A stretch of 64,000 nt of DNA from Chitinophagaceae bacterium (GTDB lineage: Bacteria > Bacteroidota > Bacteroidia > Chitinophagales > Chitinophagaceae): assembly GCA_016721385.1 (NCBI GenBank), contig JADKIE010000001.1:862501-926500 (forward strand), in the 5' to 3' direction. The notes beneath the pieces are model-generated. The model did not search any database and was not told the DNA's origin. It saw only the letters and a list, made by a program, of their open reading frames with translations. Within the stretch, counting starts at the first letter, position 1, and each line of letters opens with the position of its first letter. Both the position numbers and the translations under genes were made by a program. Positions 19,392 through 28,771 of this stretch are shown here, piece after piece.

Positions 19392-20794
19392 TTAATTAAA
19401 TCTTGTCCACCCTTTATGCCATACAGCATCAGCTCCTGCCGGAGCAATAGCACCCCGGAAAGCAACTGCACTAAATCCGGTTGCAAGCATTGGGTTTGTA
19501 AAGCTTGCGCCTGTTGATGCAGGAGATGTACCAAACGGACCAAAATCTGGCAATGTATAGTTAAAAGGATTTACAAACTTTGCATCATCGTTTGTAGCCA
19601 AAATACTGTTGCCAAAAAACGGGTTTGTAAACCATGCTTGTATAGAGACTGTTGTTGCACCAGTAGGTGCAGATGTACTTGCTGCATAAGCAATTGGTGT
19701 AGTACATCCTGCTATTATACAATTTCTAATTTTTAAAGAGCTATCATTAATATTTAAATCGGTAGGAGTGCCTTTGCTGGCATCTATTAATATACCCGTT
19801 GGCCAACCTAAAAAACCGAGTTAAAAATTGACACACGGGTATTTCTTCTTAATTGTGCACCAGCTAAAAATAAACTGCTGCCGGTATTTGTTAAAGTTGC
19901 CTTAGGGCCTATGGCTGTAATATTACTAAAGATTGCAGAAGTTATTGGATTTGTTGCAGAACCATTGGCATCATTATCACTTTCAAATGCTTCTGATTTT
20001 GAAATATCTGCAACAGAAGAATCTCTGACAATTAAGCCAAATTGTATTTTACCGCTAAATCCATTGTCAGTATCAAAATCATCATCTTGTGTTTTGTATG
20101 CAATTAAATATTTACAATTAACGGTTCCTCCAAACCACTCATAAGCATCATCCTTTGCATACGTCACCTCTATATGATCTATTTGTGTACCATTACCAAC
20201 ACCACCCATTGTTAAACTATTGATTTCTTTATCGGGTAAAAATGCATATCCTGCATATTCAATACGGATATAACTTAAAACACCACTATTATCAGCAGCG
20301 TCTGTACCACCATAAAGCCCGTTTCCACTTGCATCGTTTACGCCTCCTTCAATTTCACCAACTCCTGCACTGCCATTAAAACTACTATTTGTTGGTGCTT
20401 TGCCCAGCAATACAATACCTGCCCAATCGCCGCTCCGTGGCGATGCAGAATTTGATGTAAAAACAATTGGTTTATCTACTGTACCTTGTGCATTTAATTT
20501 TGAACCTCTGGTTATTATTAATCCCCCGGCATTAATAATATCTCCTTTAATTGTAGTACCAGGCTCAACTGTAATTGTTGCATTATTAGTTATATAAACC
20601 AACCCTTTTAAAATATAAGTATTAATTGCCTTTAGGGTTGTGTCCTTACTAATTTTACCCTCTAAAGTAATGGTTTGCCCTGTAGTTCCACCTTGCGGTG
20701 TATTTATAATTGCAGTAGTGCCATCTACTTCAATTTTACGGCAACTTATAGCAAAAATTGCTGTTGCAATTGCAATGCTTAAAACTTTTTTCAT
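19392..20794 (-). CDS. Beta-helix surface lipoprotein partnered with the TonB receptor; one frameshift
   Basis: Lipoprotein signal MKKVLSIAIATAIFAISC with the lipobox Cys at residue 18. The rest, about 450 residues, is a repeated right-handed beta-helix-like pattern: YILKGLVYITNNATITVEPG, GGLIITRGSKLNAQG, VLSYIRIEYAGYAF, TQIDHIEVTYAKDDAYEWFGG. The acidic stretch KTQDDDFDTDNGFSG suggests ion binding. A missing T near 19821 shifts the frame; the frame then continues LGWPTGILIDASKG and reaches HKGWTRFN. It follows the TonB receptor by 42 bp and is in the same operon, in the position usually occupied by a SusD-like lipoprotein, yet it is not SusD-like. A ligand-capture role for the receptor is inferred. 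Confidence 0.8.
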
Positions 20795-20836
20795 GTGTGT
20801 TTTATTTTAAATTTTTTATGCTTTTGGCAGATATAA

Positions 20837-23626
20837 TTATTTGATATTGTATCCAAATGAAATACTAAATGTTGTACCATAATTTCTTTTTATGGCAACC
20901 GCATCTGTTGCAGATTTGAAGTTTTTGTTGTTGTCCAAATCATGATAGAAATAAGCAGGCTTGTTTAGCAAATCCGAAATATTCAGTTTAACTTCACCCT
21001 TGTCTTTCAGTATTTTTTTTGCAATTTGAAAATCAACTAACGGACGTGGATTTTCCCAAATGGCAGGCACTTGTTCGTTACCTACATATAAAATCCTTCG
21101 GCCAATTTGATTAAATAATAGCGTAGTGTTTAAACCAATTTTCTCTACATCATATTGCAAGCCAATATTAATTACATAAGGGCTTTGTCCTTGCATTGGG
21201 CGGTTAATATTTGCAGTATTGTCTTTTACTTCATTACGTATATAACTAATATTGCTGTAAACTGTTGCATTTTTAAGTGCACTTATAAAAGATAATTTTT
21301 TTCTAAGTTCAAGCTCTATTCCATAGCCTATAGCTTTTTCGGCATTTAAATAGTTGAATGTACTGCTTGTTCCTACACCACTTTGATTAAAATATAACTC
21401 AATAGGTTTCTTAAAGTATTTGTAAAAAACGCCTAATGTAATTAATTCTCCGGCTGTAGGGTATAATTCGTAACGCAAATCTATATTCGAAATTTTTGTA
21501 CGGGATAAATTTGGGTTACCTAAAATGGTTGCACCTAACTCAAAATCAAAAAATGCAAACGAAGAAATCTCCCTAAACTCAGGCCGGATAACAGTTTGAG
21601 AAGCTGCAAAACGAATATTTGTTTTTGAATTTACTTTATATGTAAAATTTACCCCTGGCAAAATATCCAGTACTTTGGAGTAAACATGCCTTGGGTCATC
21701 TTGCTTCATACTACCCACAACCTGATCAAAATGCTCAACTCTTGCGCCCCAAACCACTCGTATTTTATTGCTGAATAAATTATCGAATTGTATATAACCG
21801 GCGTTTAAAATGGAGTTAGCTATATACCGAAAGCGGTTGCCTGCAATTTCATCAAACGAAAACTTATTATTAGCTCCTCCAATATTTGCCGGGCTAAAAA
21901 TAGTATTCTCATCAAGAGCTCTAAGTGCAGGATTATCTGAAGCCAGATAAAATGAAAACGGACGGGAATCAAACAATCGGTCTTTTACCTGAAATAAATA
22001 ACCACCTTTAATAGTTTGAAAGTTACTTAACCAACGGAATGTTTTTGAAACATCTGCTCCGACAGTATAGATATAGTCGTTAAGATTGCTAAAAAAACGG
22101 CTGCCTGTTTTTTGAGATAACGAATTACTTATTAAAGCCAAATAAGGCTGATTGGCAGTTGCTACAGACTGATTGTATTGAATACGACGTTGATCGGGAA
22201 TGTATTGATCCAGAATACCAAAACCACCATACCATTTAAATTTTGCATTAATTTTTGCAAAGTTATGGTCACCAATTATTTGAGTATTATTATAAATATT
22301 TGATTTAAATGCCATTTCCTTAGCTCTGATATTTTCACCCAATATCGGATCGCTTTCAAAATCTTTTCCTGTTCGTATTGTAGTATAATCCGTAGCATTT
22401 ATGTTAAACAGGTTTTTAATGCTTATTTTATTATAATTATTTAGCTGTATAGCAAATGTGGCTAATCCTCCGACCAAAACATCTTGCGAATATTTGTTGT
22501 TTTGATAATCAAAATTAACATCGGCATTTGTTCCATTTATACTATAAAATTTATTTTGAAAAGCTAGATTTTTGTTACTCTTATTATAGCTTATTGAAAT
22601 TAAACCTCCGGCATCTTTGCCAAATAGTTTTGTTTTAAATCCTCCATTAATTAGTACCGACGCATTTAAGCCTGCATTACCTTCTGTAGCAGTCCATGTA
22701 TTACTAAACTGTGCTGCGTATGCATTTTTTTCATCTTGAGACAGTACTTGAAATTTTGATTTTACAGGAAATGTTTCCGAAGGTAATTTTCTGGTTTTAT
22801 CATCAACCCCCAACCAGTCATATTTACCTCCCTTGTAAGAGAAAAAACTGTTCCCTAATGTTTGACTGTTAAATCCTGTACCAAATTGAACAGATAAAAA
22901 CCCTTTGCTTGGTATATCTTTTGTATTTACTTGTACTAAACCTCCGGCCCACTCACCGGGAAGTTCAGGAATAAAGGTTTTGTTTACAATTATATTATCA
23001 ATAACTGCTGCCGGAAACAAATCAAAAGAAAATGTTTTTCTATCTGGCTCGGTACTACTTAATAAAATACCATTTAGCATTGCCTGATTGTATCTGTCGG
23101 CCAACCCTCTAACTACCAAATATTTTCCATCTTGTACAGATGTTCCGGGTGCTCTTTTTAATACTTCACCAGTATTTTTATCGGGGCTTCTTCTTATAGC
23201 TTCGGCACTAATTACCTGTGCCACAACAGCAGTGTTTTTTTGATATGCTATAAGTGCGGCACTTGTTTCTAAACGTTTAGAAGACGATGATTTTACAATA
23301 ATTTCTGTTTCTGTTTTAGAAGCAGATTCCAGCACAATATCCAAATGATTTACATCATTAGCTACTACTGCAATATCCTCAATTAGTTTTGTTTTATAAT
23401 TTACCGATGTTAAGGTAATGGCATATTTTTTCCCTGCCGTAAGTGTTAAAACAAAATACCCATCGTTATTTGAAGCAGCACCGGATTTTGTACCGTTAAG
23501 TATAACATTTACTCCTGCAATTGGGTTCCCTGTTTTTGAGTCTGTAATTTTTCCTTCAACTTTTCCTGTTTGTGCATTTACATTTAATAGGCTTGTAAGA
23601 AAGGCAATAATAAAAACTAGTCTCAT
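20837..23626 (-). CDS. TonB-dependent outer-membrane receptor with carboxypeptidase-regulatory domain
   Basis: Complete, 929 residues. Signal peptide to NVNAQ. A carboxypeptidase-regulatory-like domain follows at about 20-105 (GKITDSKTGNPIAGVNVIL). The plug is at about 130-240 (VISAEAIRRSPDKNTGEVL, APGTSVQDGKYLVVRGLADR, GGLVQVNTKD), and the 22-strand barrel ends YGTTFSISFGYNIK. Such receptors import scarce ligands across the outer membrane using TonB energy. Upstream is a six-copy Pho-box-like array, and a beta-helix lipoprotein gene follows. A role in uptake of a phosphate-containing compound is inferred from the operator and neighbours. It is not of the SusC length or pairing. Confidence 0.9.
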   Translation of the reverse strand: MRLVFIIAFLTSLLNVNAQTGKVEGKITDSKTGNPIAGVNVILNGTKSGAASNNDGYFVLTLTAGKKYAITLTSVNYKTKLIEDIAVVANDVNHLDIVLESASKTETEIIVKSSSSKRLETSAALIAYQKNTAVVAQVISAEAIRRSPDKNTGEVLKRAPGTSVQDGKYLVVRGLADRYNQAMLNGILLSSTEPDRKTFSFDLFPAAVIDNIIVNKTFIPELPGEWAGGLVQVNTKDIPSKGFLSVQFGTGFNSQTLGNSFFSYKGGKYDWLGVDDKTRKLPSETFPVKSKFQVLSQDEKNAYAAQFSNTWTATEGNAGLNASVLINGGFKTKLFGKDAGGLISISYNKSNKNLAFQNKFYSINGTNADVNFDYQNNKYSQDVLVGGLATFAIQLNNYNKISIKNLFNINATDYTTIRTGKDFESDPILGENIRAKEMAFKSNIYNNTQIIGDHNFAKINAKFKWYGGFGILDQYIPDQRRIQYNQSVATANQPYLALISNSLSQKTGSRFFSNLNDYIYTVGADVSKTFRWLSNFQTIKGGYLFQVKDRLFDSRPFSFYLASDNPALRALDENTIFSPANIGGANNKFSFDEIAGNRFRYIANSILNAGYIQFDNLFSNKIRVVWGARVEHFDQVVGSMKQDDPRHVYSKVLDILPGVNFTYKVNSKTNIRFAASQTVIRPEFREISSFAFFDFELGATILGNPNLSRTKISNIDLRYELYPTAGELITLGVFYKYFKKPIELYFNQSGVGTSSTFNYLNAEKAIGYGIELELRKKLSFISALKNATVYSNISYIRNEVKDNTANINRPMQGQSPYVINIGLQYDVEKIGLNTTLLFNQIGRRILYVGNEQVPAIWENPRPLVDFQIAKKILKDKGEVKLNISDLLNKPAYFYHDLDNNKNFKSATDAVAIKRNYGTTFSISFGYNIK

Positions 23627-23659
23627 GCAATTTTATTTATTGCAAAGAGAACCAAAGCA

Positions 23660-23721
23660 TGTTAAGGTAAGTTTACGCAGATGTTACCTAAAGGTTACTT
23701 ATATATTACCACAATGTTAAC
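23660..23721 (-). promoter_or_regulatory. Six-copy Pho-box-like operator upstream of the TonB receptor
   Basis: On the coding strand the 7-mers are GTTAACA, GGTAATA, AGTAACC, GGTAACA, CGTAAAC and CTTAACA, starting every 11 bp (plus-strand left ends 23715, 23704, 23693, 23682, 23671, 23660). All have TAA at positions 3-5. PhoB/PhoP operators of other phyla are 11-bp-period direct repeats. A TCTCTTTG box lies 13 bp closer to the gene, as a -7 candidate. Confidence 0.8.
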
Positions 23722-23728
23722 ACTTGCA

Positions 23729-25036
23729 TTAAAACCGGAATTGCAGCCTGCAGGTAAACACATCATCTTTTACATTTGAGGTGTAGCCCGTCAATTGCGT
23801 TTTTTCGTTGGTTACTTTTGCATAATACAAAACCAGTTTAACATTATCTGTTAAATAATTTACATACCCAAAGCCTAATGTGTTGAATTTTATATTAGCT
23901 GCGGTAAAATTACTTCCTGCAGCACCTATTTCATTACCGCTTATGTTTGTATTAGGATCGTACCAATCATATTTAATAACAAGTTGGTTTTTGTTATTAA
24001 AAATTTGCTGCAATAAATAAAAGTAGGCTCCATTAAAATTGCGTACATGAAAGCCTTCTGTACCTGTTGTTAATACAACTGGCGTTTCAGAATTATTTAA
24101 TGTACCTGTTTGTTTACCCATTACAAATTCACCCCGTATTTCTGTAGTTAGCCCTTTATTGTTTTTAAATTTGAGTTGTGCATTAACGCCATAATAACGC
24201 CTTGGTGATGTTTGATATAAATTACTTGCAGAAGAATCTACTGTAACTTTTTTTACTCCTGATATGATGTTAGTAGTAAAAACATACTTTGTATTCTGCA
24301 CAAGCCCCCCATATAAAACTGATGCTCCTGCCGATAATGTAATTTTTTTAGTTATATGATATGGTTTCAAGGCAATATTGCCAATAAAATCTTTTATATT
24401 ATCAAAATCGCCGGATGCATTAATGCCTTGCCCGTTAAAAAATCCGATATCCGCTCTTAAATATTTTAGCTTCGTGTCTTTTCTTCTGGAATCTAGGCTT
24501 AACATGACTCCTAAATCTCGTTCACTCTTCATTAATAGCTGACTCATTCTTCCACGTTCAGGCGTTTCTCTATCACTGCTGCTCAAGTTTACCTCATATC
24601 CAAAAGGGCGGGCAAACATTCCTGTTGTTAAGCTTAATACTTTCCAATTGTTTTCAAAAAGTCGTCCCCAAACATCTCTAACAGTAAAGGCCCTTTCATT
24701 GGCATCAAATTGAAAAACAATTTGTACACTTGGTTTAGTGTTATTGGTAAAGTGTACATAATCAATTCTAATACGGCTACGCCTTAGCATAAACCTATTA
24801 CTTACCTGTGCTCCAAAATCGCCGCCTTCAAAGGTTTTTACTCCTTTAGATTGAGCTACCTGAAATTGAGGCTGGATGTAGCCACCAATACGCAAATGAT
24901 CAAATTTTTTGTAGATATTTAAAATACCCTTGCCCTCGGCCTTAGAGGTATCTACCATATCCATTAAAAACTGTGCCCGTAAAAGATTGCAAAGAAGTAT
25001 TGTTACGGCTAATAGCGCAATTTGTTTCTTAAGCAT
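23729..25036 (-). CDS. OprP/OprO-type phosphate-selective porin
   Basis: A 435-residue porin counted from the ATG at 25036, which gives a clean signal peptide MLKKQIALLAVTILLCNLLRAQ. An upstream TTG at 25054 would place the start on the promoter and is rejected. The first strand region LRIGGYIQPQFQVAQSKG, the segment RFMLRRSRIRIDYVHF and the closing VKDDVFTCRLQFRF are typical of the phosphate-selective porin O/P family. Members in Pseudomonas form anion channels induced by phosphate starvation. The gene is preceded by a three-copy Pho-box-like array and lies upstream of the TonB receptor on the same strand. Confidence 0.85.
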   Translation of the reverse strand: MLKKQIALLAVTILLCNLLRAQFLMDMVDTSKAEGKGILNIYKKFDHLRIGGYIQPQFQVAQSKGVKTFEGGDFGAQVSNRFMLRRSRIRIDYVHFTNNTKPSVQIVFQFDANERAFTVRDVWGRLFENNWKVLSLTTGMFARPFGYEVNLSSSDRETPERGRMSQLLMKSERDLGVMLSLDSRRKDTKLKYLRADIGFFNGQGINASGDFDNIKDFIGNIALKPYHITKKITLSAGASVLYGGLVQNTKYVFTTNIISGVKKVTVDSSASNLYQTSPRRYYGVNAQLKFKNNKGLTTEIRGEFVMGKQTGTLNNSETPVVLTTGTEGFHVRNFNGAYFYLLQQIFNNKNQLVIKYDWYDPNTNISGNEIGAAGSNFTAANIKFNTLGFGYVNYLTDNVKLVLYYAKVTNEKTQLTGYTSNVKDDVFTCRLQFRF

Positions 25037-25070
25037 TTTTGAAATTTGCTGCAAAGGAATAACAATTTAA

Positions 25071-25099
25071 TATTACCTCTATGTTATCAAATTATTAAC
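25071..25099 (-). promoter_or_regulatory. Three-copy Pho-box-like operator upstream of the porin
   Basis: Coding-strand 7-mers GTTAATA, GATAACA and GGTAATA start every 11 bp (left ends 25093, 25082, 25071). The spacing to the ATG (35 bp) matches that at the TonB receptor (34 bp). The array lies in the divergent region shared with the DUF47-PiT operon and might act on both. Confidence 0.72.
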
Positions 25100-25134
25100 A
25101 ATTCCAGAAAGCACTAATTTTTACAGCATATTTA

Positions 25135-25142
25135 TACTTTTG
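25135..25142 (+). promoter_or_regulatory. Promoter -7 element of the DUF47-PiT operon
   Basis: TACTTTTG, an exact TAnnTTTG match, 15 bases before the ATG at 25158. Confidence 0.5.
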
Positions 25143-25157
25143 CCAAAATTTAATATT

Positions 25158-25807
25158 ATGGCAGGCATAAACTCAATTTTAAAAATTTTTTACCCAAAGA
25201 CAGGGTATTTTATCAATTATTTGAAAGTGTATCATCTACCCTTGTTTTAATGGGCGAAAAATTAAAAGAAGTAGTTAGCGAACCCGATTTTGAAAAAAGA
25301 GGGAAATTGATAAAAGATGTGGAAGATATGGAGCATACCTGCGATGATTTTACTCATGAAATTTTTACACAATTAGGTAAAAATTTTATTACTCCCTTTG
25401 ATAGAGAAGATATACATTATTTAGCTACTGCATTAGATGATATTGCAGATTATATTCAGGCTTCTGCCAAAAAAATAAATTTTTATAAAGTAAACCCAAG
25501 CGATAGCGGTATTCAAAAAATGGCCGATATAATTGCACAGGGCTGCGTAGCAGTAAATGGCGCTGTGGTTGAATTACGTAATATGAAAAACATGCGTAAA
25601 ATAACCGATGCATTGGTTTTAATTAACAGCATTGAAAACCAGGGCGATGATATTTTTGACATGAGTATAGAACGTTTGTTTGACACGGAGCCGGATGCTA
25701 AAGAAGTAATCAAGAAAAGAGAAATTTATCAGGTAATGGAAATCGTAACAGATAAGTGCGAAGATGCGGCAAATGTAATTGAAAGTATAATTGTGAAATA
25801 CGCTTAG
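25158..25807 (+). CDS. DUF47 (PhoU-like) phosphate-transport accessory protein; one frameshift
   Basis: Helical-bundle protein of the DUF47/Pit-accessory family, about 217 residues. The ATG at 25158 starts MAGINSILKIF. A missing A near 25197 breaks the frame, and the restored sequence is PKDRVFYQLFESVSSTLVL before MGEKLKEVV. Metal-binding-type motifs of PhoU-like bundles are seen (VEDMEHTCDDFTHEIF; LDDIADYIQAS; IENQGDDIFDMSIERLF). DUF47 genes commonly precede PiT transporters and tune them. Here the PiT gene follows after 79 bp. The later start at 25250 would remove the first helix and is rejected. Confidence 0.88.
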
Positions 25808-25852
25808 GCAAATAAAAAATGAAGAAATGAAAGAATTAAAAAAATATTTTTT

Positions 25853-25886
25853 AATTCCCAATTCTTTAACTCCTTAATTTCTGCAA
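25853..25886 (+). repeat. 7-nt-period spacer before the PiT gene
   Basis: Units AATTCCC, AATTCTT, TAACTCC, TTAATTT and CTGCAA run without gap into the ATG at 25887. The preceding AAAGAATTAAAAAA (from about 25830) is a partial inverted partner. Confidence 0.5.
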
Positions 25887-27599
25887 ATGACTTTAGTAAT
25901 AATAATAATAGCCCTTGCTTTAATATTCGACTACATTAATGGCTTTCATGATGCTGCTAACTCAATAGCAACAGTAGTTTCAACAAAAGTGCTTACGCCA
26001 TTTCAAGCAGTAATATGGGCTGCGTTCTTTAATGTTGTAGCCTATTTTATTTTTAAAGACCATGCCGTTGCCAACACCATTAGCAAAACAGTTCATAAAG
26101 AATTTATTACTCTACCTGTAATATTCTCTGGATTAATTGCGGCCATTTTCTGGAATTTACTAACCTGGTGGTACGGCATTCCTTCGTCATCTTCTCATAC
26201 ACTTGTAGGAGGCCTTGCTGGCGCTGCTCTTACACATGCCATGACAACGAAAGGTGTAGGTGTAAGTTGGGGAAGTGTTTTAGAATCAAAAACAATTTTT
26301 GAAATTATTATTTTTATTTTTTTGGCTCCGTTAATTGGAATGATAATATCCATTTATATTACTATTGTAACTATCATGCGTAATGTGTGGCTCAGGATTG
26401 GTATTATAGCATTAACCACATTTCTTACTTTTTTAGCGTTTAATAAGTTTGAAGCCAGTAAAATGGATAAGGGCGTTCAAAAGTTTTTAAAAATAGATAA
26501 ATACAAAGCTGAGGTAGAGGAAGGTAAAGAAAAACTGGCTGCCAACCCTACCGATAGCAATGCCATAAAATTTTTAGCAACCGCCGAAGAAAAGTTAGCC
26601 AAAGCAACTCCTAATTACGAAAAAATTAAAGCAGAATTAGCATCTTACGATGCACAAGGTGCTACTGCCATTGCAAAAAAAGCACAGCAAGGCGGTTGGT
26701 TAAAAGATATAGAAGCCAGCAGGTTAAAAGACGATGTTCGTAACGCAAATGGCTACCTGATACTGGAATCAAAAGCAACCGAAAGTGCCGAATCTAAAGC
26801 AATTTTTGATAAAGCAAAAAAACTAACTGAAGATTATAAAATACCTCTAAAAAAATATTTTAATAACGAGTTGTCCTTAGATAGCACAATGACTGTATTA
26901 AATGCTATCTATCCAATTGCACAAGAGTTTAAATCAAAAGTGCAGGAAAAAATACAAAAATTCAGCATTGAAAAAGCATTAGCAAAAGACATTGAGAAAT
27001 CAGATAATAGCGGTTTAGCTTGGGGCATTGTTATAGCATCTATAATATTTTGCTTAACATACATATATGTTGAAAAAATAAAAACACCTACAGCCTTTAA
27101 GGTAGCAAATATGTTTAAAAAACTACAGTTATTTAGTTCCGCCGCATTTAGCATTGGGCATGGTGTAAATGATGCCCAAAAGGTAATGGGTATAATTGGT
27201 GTTGCTTTAATTACCAGTGGGCAAATTCAAAATTTTTCAGATTTACCTAACTGGGTACCGCTTGCATGTTATTTAGCCATTGGCCTTGGTACAATGAGCG
27301 GGGGTTGGAAGATTGTAAAAACAATGGGAACTAAAATAACAAAAGTTACTCCGCTTGAGGGTGTTGCCGCCGAAACCGCAGGTGCCTTTACATTATTCTT
27401 TACAGGGCAAGCTGGCATACCTGTTTCCAGTACACATACTATTACGGGTAGTATTATTGGTGTAGGCGCCACTAAACGCTTAAGTGCTGTACGCTGGGGT
27501 GTTACGGTAAATTTACTTTGGGCCTGGATATTAACCATACCTGTAAGTGGTTTATTGGCCGCATTAACTTATTGGATTGTTAGTTTTTTTATTAAATAA
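25887..27599 (+). CDS. PiT-family inorganic phosphate transporter with a large soluble insert
   Basis: A 570-residue low-affinity phosphate permease. Both PiT signature repeats are intact: GFHDAANSIATVVSTKVL near the N-terminus with GIPSSSSHTLVGG, and in the second half SIGHGVNDAQKVMGIIG with IPVSSTHTITGS. Between the halves (about residues 185-365) is a lysine- and glutamate-rich helical insert of about 170 residues (for example KAEVEEGKEKLAANPTDS), much longer than in E. coli PitA. It is paired with the DUF47 gene. Transport of phosphate with a cation is family knowledge; the role of the insert is unknown. Confidence 0.93.
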   Translation: MTLVIIIIALALIFDYINGFHDAANSIATVVSTKVLTPFQAVIWAAFFNVVAYFIFKDHAVANTISKTVHKEFITLPVIFSGLIAAIFWNLLTWWYGIPSSSSHTLVGGLAGAALTHAMTTKGVGVSWGSVLESKTIFEIIIFIFLAPLIGMIISIYITIVTIMRNVWLRIGIIALTTFLTFLAFNKFEASKMDKGVQKFLKIDKYKAEVEEGKEKLAANPTDSNAIKFLATAEEKLAKATPNYEKIKAELASYDAQGATAIAKKAQQGGWLKDIEASRLKDDVRNANGYLILESKATESAESKAIFDKAKKLTEDYKIPLKKYFNNELSLDSTMTVLNAIYPIAQEFKSKVQEKIQKFSIEKALAKDIEKSDNSGLAWGIVIASIIFCLTYIYVEKIKTPTAFKVANMFKKLQLFSSAAFSIGHGVNDAQKVMGIIGVALITSGQIQNFSDLPNWVPLACYLAIGLGTMSGGWKIVKTMGTKITKVTPLEGVAAETAGAFTLFFTGQAGIPVSSTHTITGSIIGVGATKRLSAVRWGVTVNLLWAWILTIPVSGLLAALTYWIVSFFIK

Positions 27600-27613
27600 A
27601 ATTTTTCATTTGC

Positions 27614-27643
27614 AAAAAAGCATCCTTACACGGATGCTTTTTT
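27614..27643 (+). terminator. Terminator after the PiT gene
   Basis: AAAAAAGCATCC and GGATGCTTTTTT form a 12-bp stem with a 6-nt loop and a T-run. Confidence 0.85.
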
Positions 27644-27692
27644 ATTTACAGTAAACTATATAGTACTTTCGTTTTACAATTTTATAAACTGT

Positions 27693-28709
27693 ATGAGCAA
27701 AATATTAGTAACCGGCGGTTGTGGCTTTATTGGAAGCCATACCATAGTAGATTTGGTTGAAAATGGATTTGAAGTTATAAGCGTAGATAACAACTCCAGA
27801 AGCAATGAATCTATTTTAAATGGCATTGAAAAAATTGTTCATAAAAAAATAAAGAATTACAAAGTAGATTTATGTAATTACGATGAAACCTACGCCATCT
27901 TTCAGGAAAACACTGATATAGCAGGCATAATACATTTTGCAGCTTATAAAGCTGTTGGCGAATCGGTTGAAAAACCTTTAATGTATTACGAAAACAATCT
28001 TACCTCGTTAATTAATATTGTAAAATGTGCAAAGGAGTTTGGTGTAAATAATTTTGTATTCTCCTCTTCCTGCACCGTTTATGGTAATCCGGATACAGCA
28101 TTGGTAACCGAGTTAACACCACAAAAAAAAGCCGAATCGCCTTACGGTGCTACAAAGCAAATGGGCGAACAAATTGTTACAGATGTTTCTTCCAATACTT
28201 TTACCAGTATTTTACTACGTTATTTTAATCCGGTTGGTGCACATCCCAGTAACCAAATTGGTGAACTGCCGGTTGGTAAACCACAAAACCTTGTACCTGC
28301 CATTACGCAAACCGCAATTGGCAAATTGCCTCAAATGAAAGTATGGGGGAATGATTATGATACAAAAGACGGAAGTTGCGTAAGAGATTATATTCATGTA
28401 AGCGACATAGCTCATGCACATACCTTGGCATTACACTATCTTCTTAATAAAAAAAATAAAACCAATTGCGATATTTTTAATTTAGGCACAGGTAATGGTT
28501 ACACCGTTTTAGAAGTAATAAATACTTTTGAAAAAGTTGCCGGGCAAAAATTAAATTATATAATTGGGCCACGTAGAAGTGGTGATGTAGTTGCTATTTA
28601 CGCCAACAATGAAAAAGCAAAAAATGAACTTGGCTGGAACCCTAAATATTCTTTAGAAGATATGATGTATACCGCTTGGAATTGGGAAAAGAAATGTGCT
28701 ATTGAATAA
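27693..28709 (+). CDS. galE: UDP-glucose 4-epimerase
   Basis: A 338-residue extended short-chain dehydrogenase. NAD-binding TGGCGFIGSHT near residue 7, NFVFSSSCTVYG, the YGATK active-site pair near 151-155, and the GalE-typical LLRYFNPVGAHPSNQIGE and DGSCVRDYIHVSDIAHAH. It interconverts UDP-glucose and UDP-galactose in the cytoplasm for polysaccharide or lipopolysaccharide synthesis. A near-consensus TACTTTCG box lies 23 bp upstream. Complete. Confidence 0.95.
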   Translation: MSKILVTGGCGFIGSHTIVDLVENGFEVISVDNNSRSNESILNGIEKIVHKKIKNYKVDLCNYDETYAIFQENTDIAGIIHFAAYKAVGESVEKPLMYYENNLTSLINIVKCAKEFGVNNFVFSSSCTVYGNPDTALVTELTPQKKAESPYGATKQMGEQIVTDVSSNTFTSILLRYFNPVGAHPSNQIGELPVGKPQNLVPAITQTAIGKLPQMKVWGNDYDTKDGSCVRDYIHVSDIAHAHTLALHYLLNKKNKTNCDIFNLGTGNGYTVLEVINTFEKVAGQKLNYIIGPRRSGDVVAIYANNEKAKNELGWNPKYSLEDMMYTAWNWEKKCAIE

Positions 28710-28763
28710 AGTGTTTATTGGCTAATTTGCTAATTGTTGGGTGGCAATGTATCTTCGCCAATC

Positions 28764-28771
28764 TAAATTTG
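28764..28771 (+). promoter_or_regulatory. Promoter -7 element of the transketolase gene
   Basis: TAAATTTG, an exact TAnnTTTG match, followed directly by the AACTCAT tandem repeat that forms the putative leader. Confidence 0.5.

Noticed and set aside
19344..19517. 57-codon Cys-rich frame on the plus strand with a GGAGG before its ATG
   Set aside because: Not listed as a gene: the GGAGG is one arm of the lipoprotein terminator, most of the frame is antisense to the lipoprotein, and other genes here do not use Shine-Dalgarno sites. Kept only as an alternative in the finding on the reversed Pho-box.
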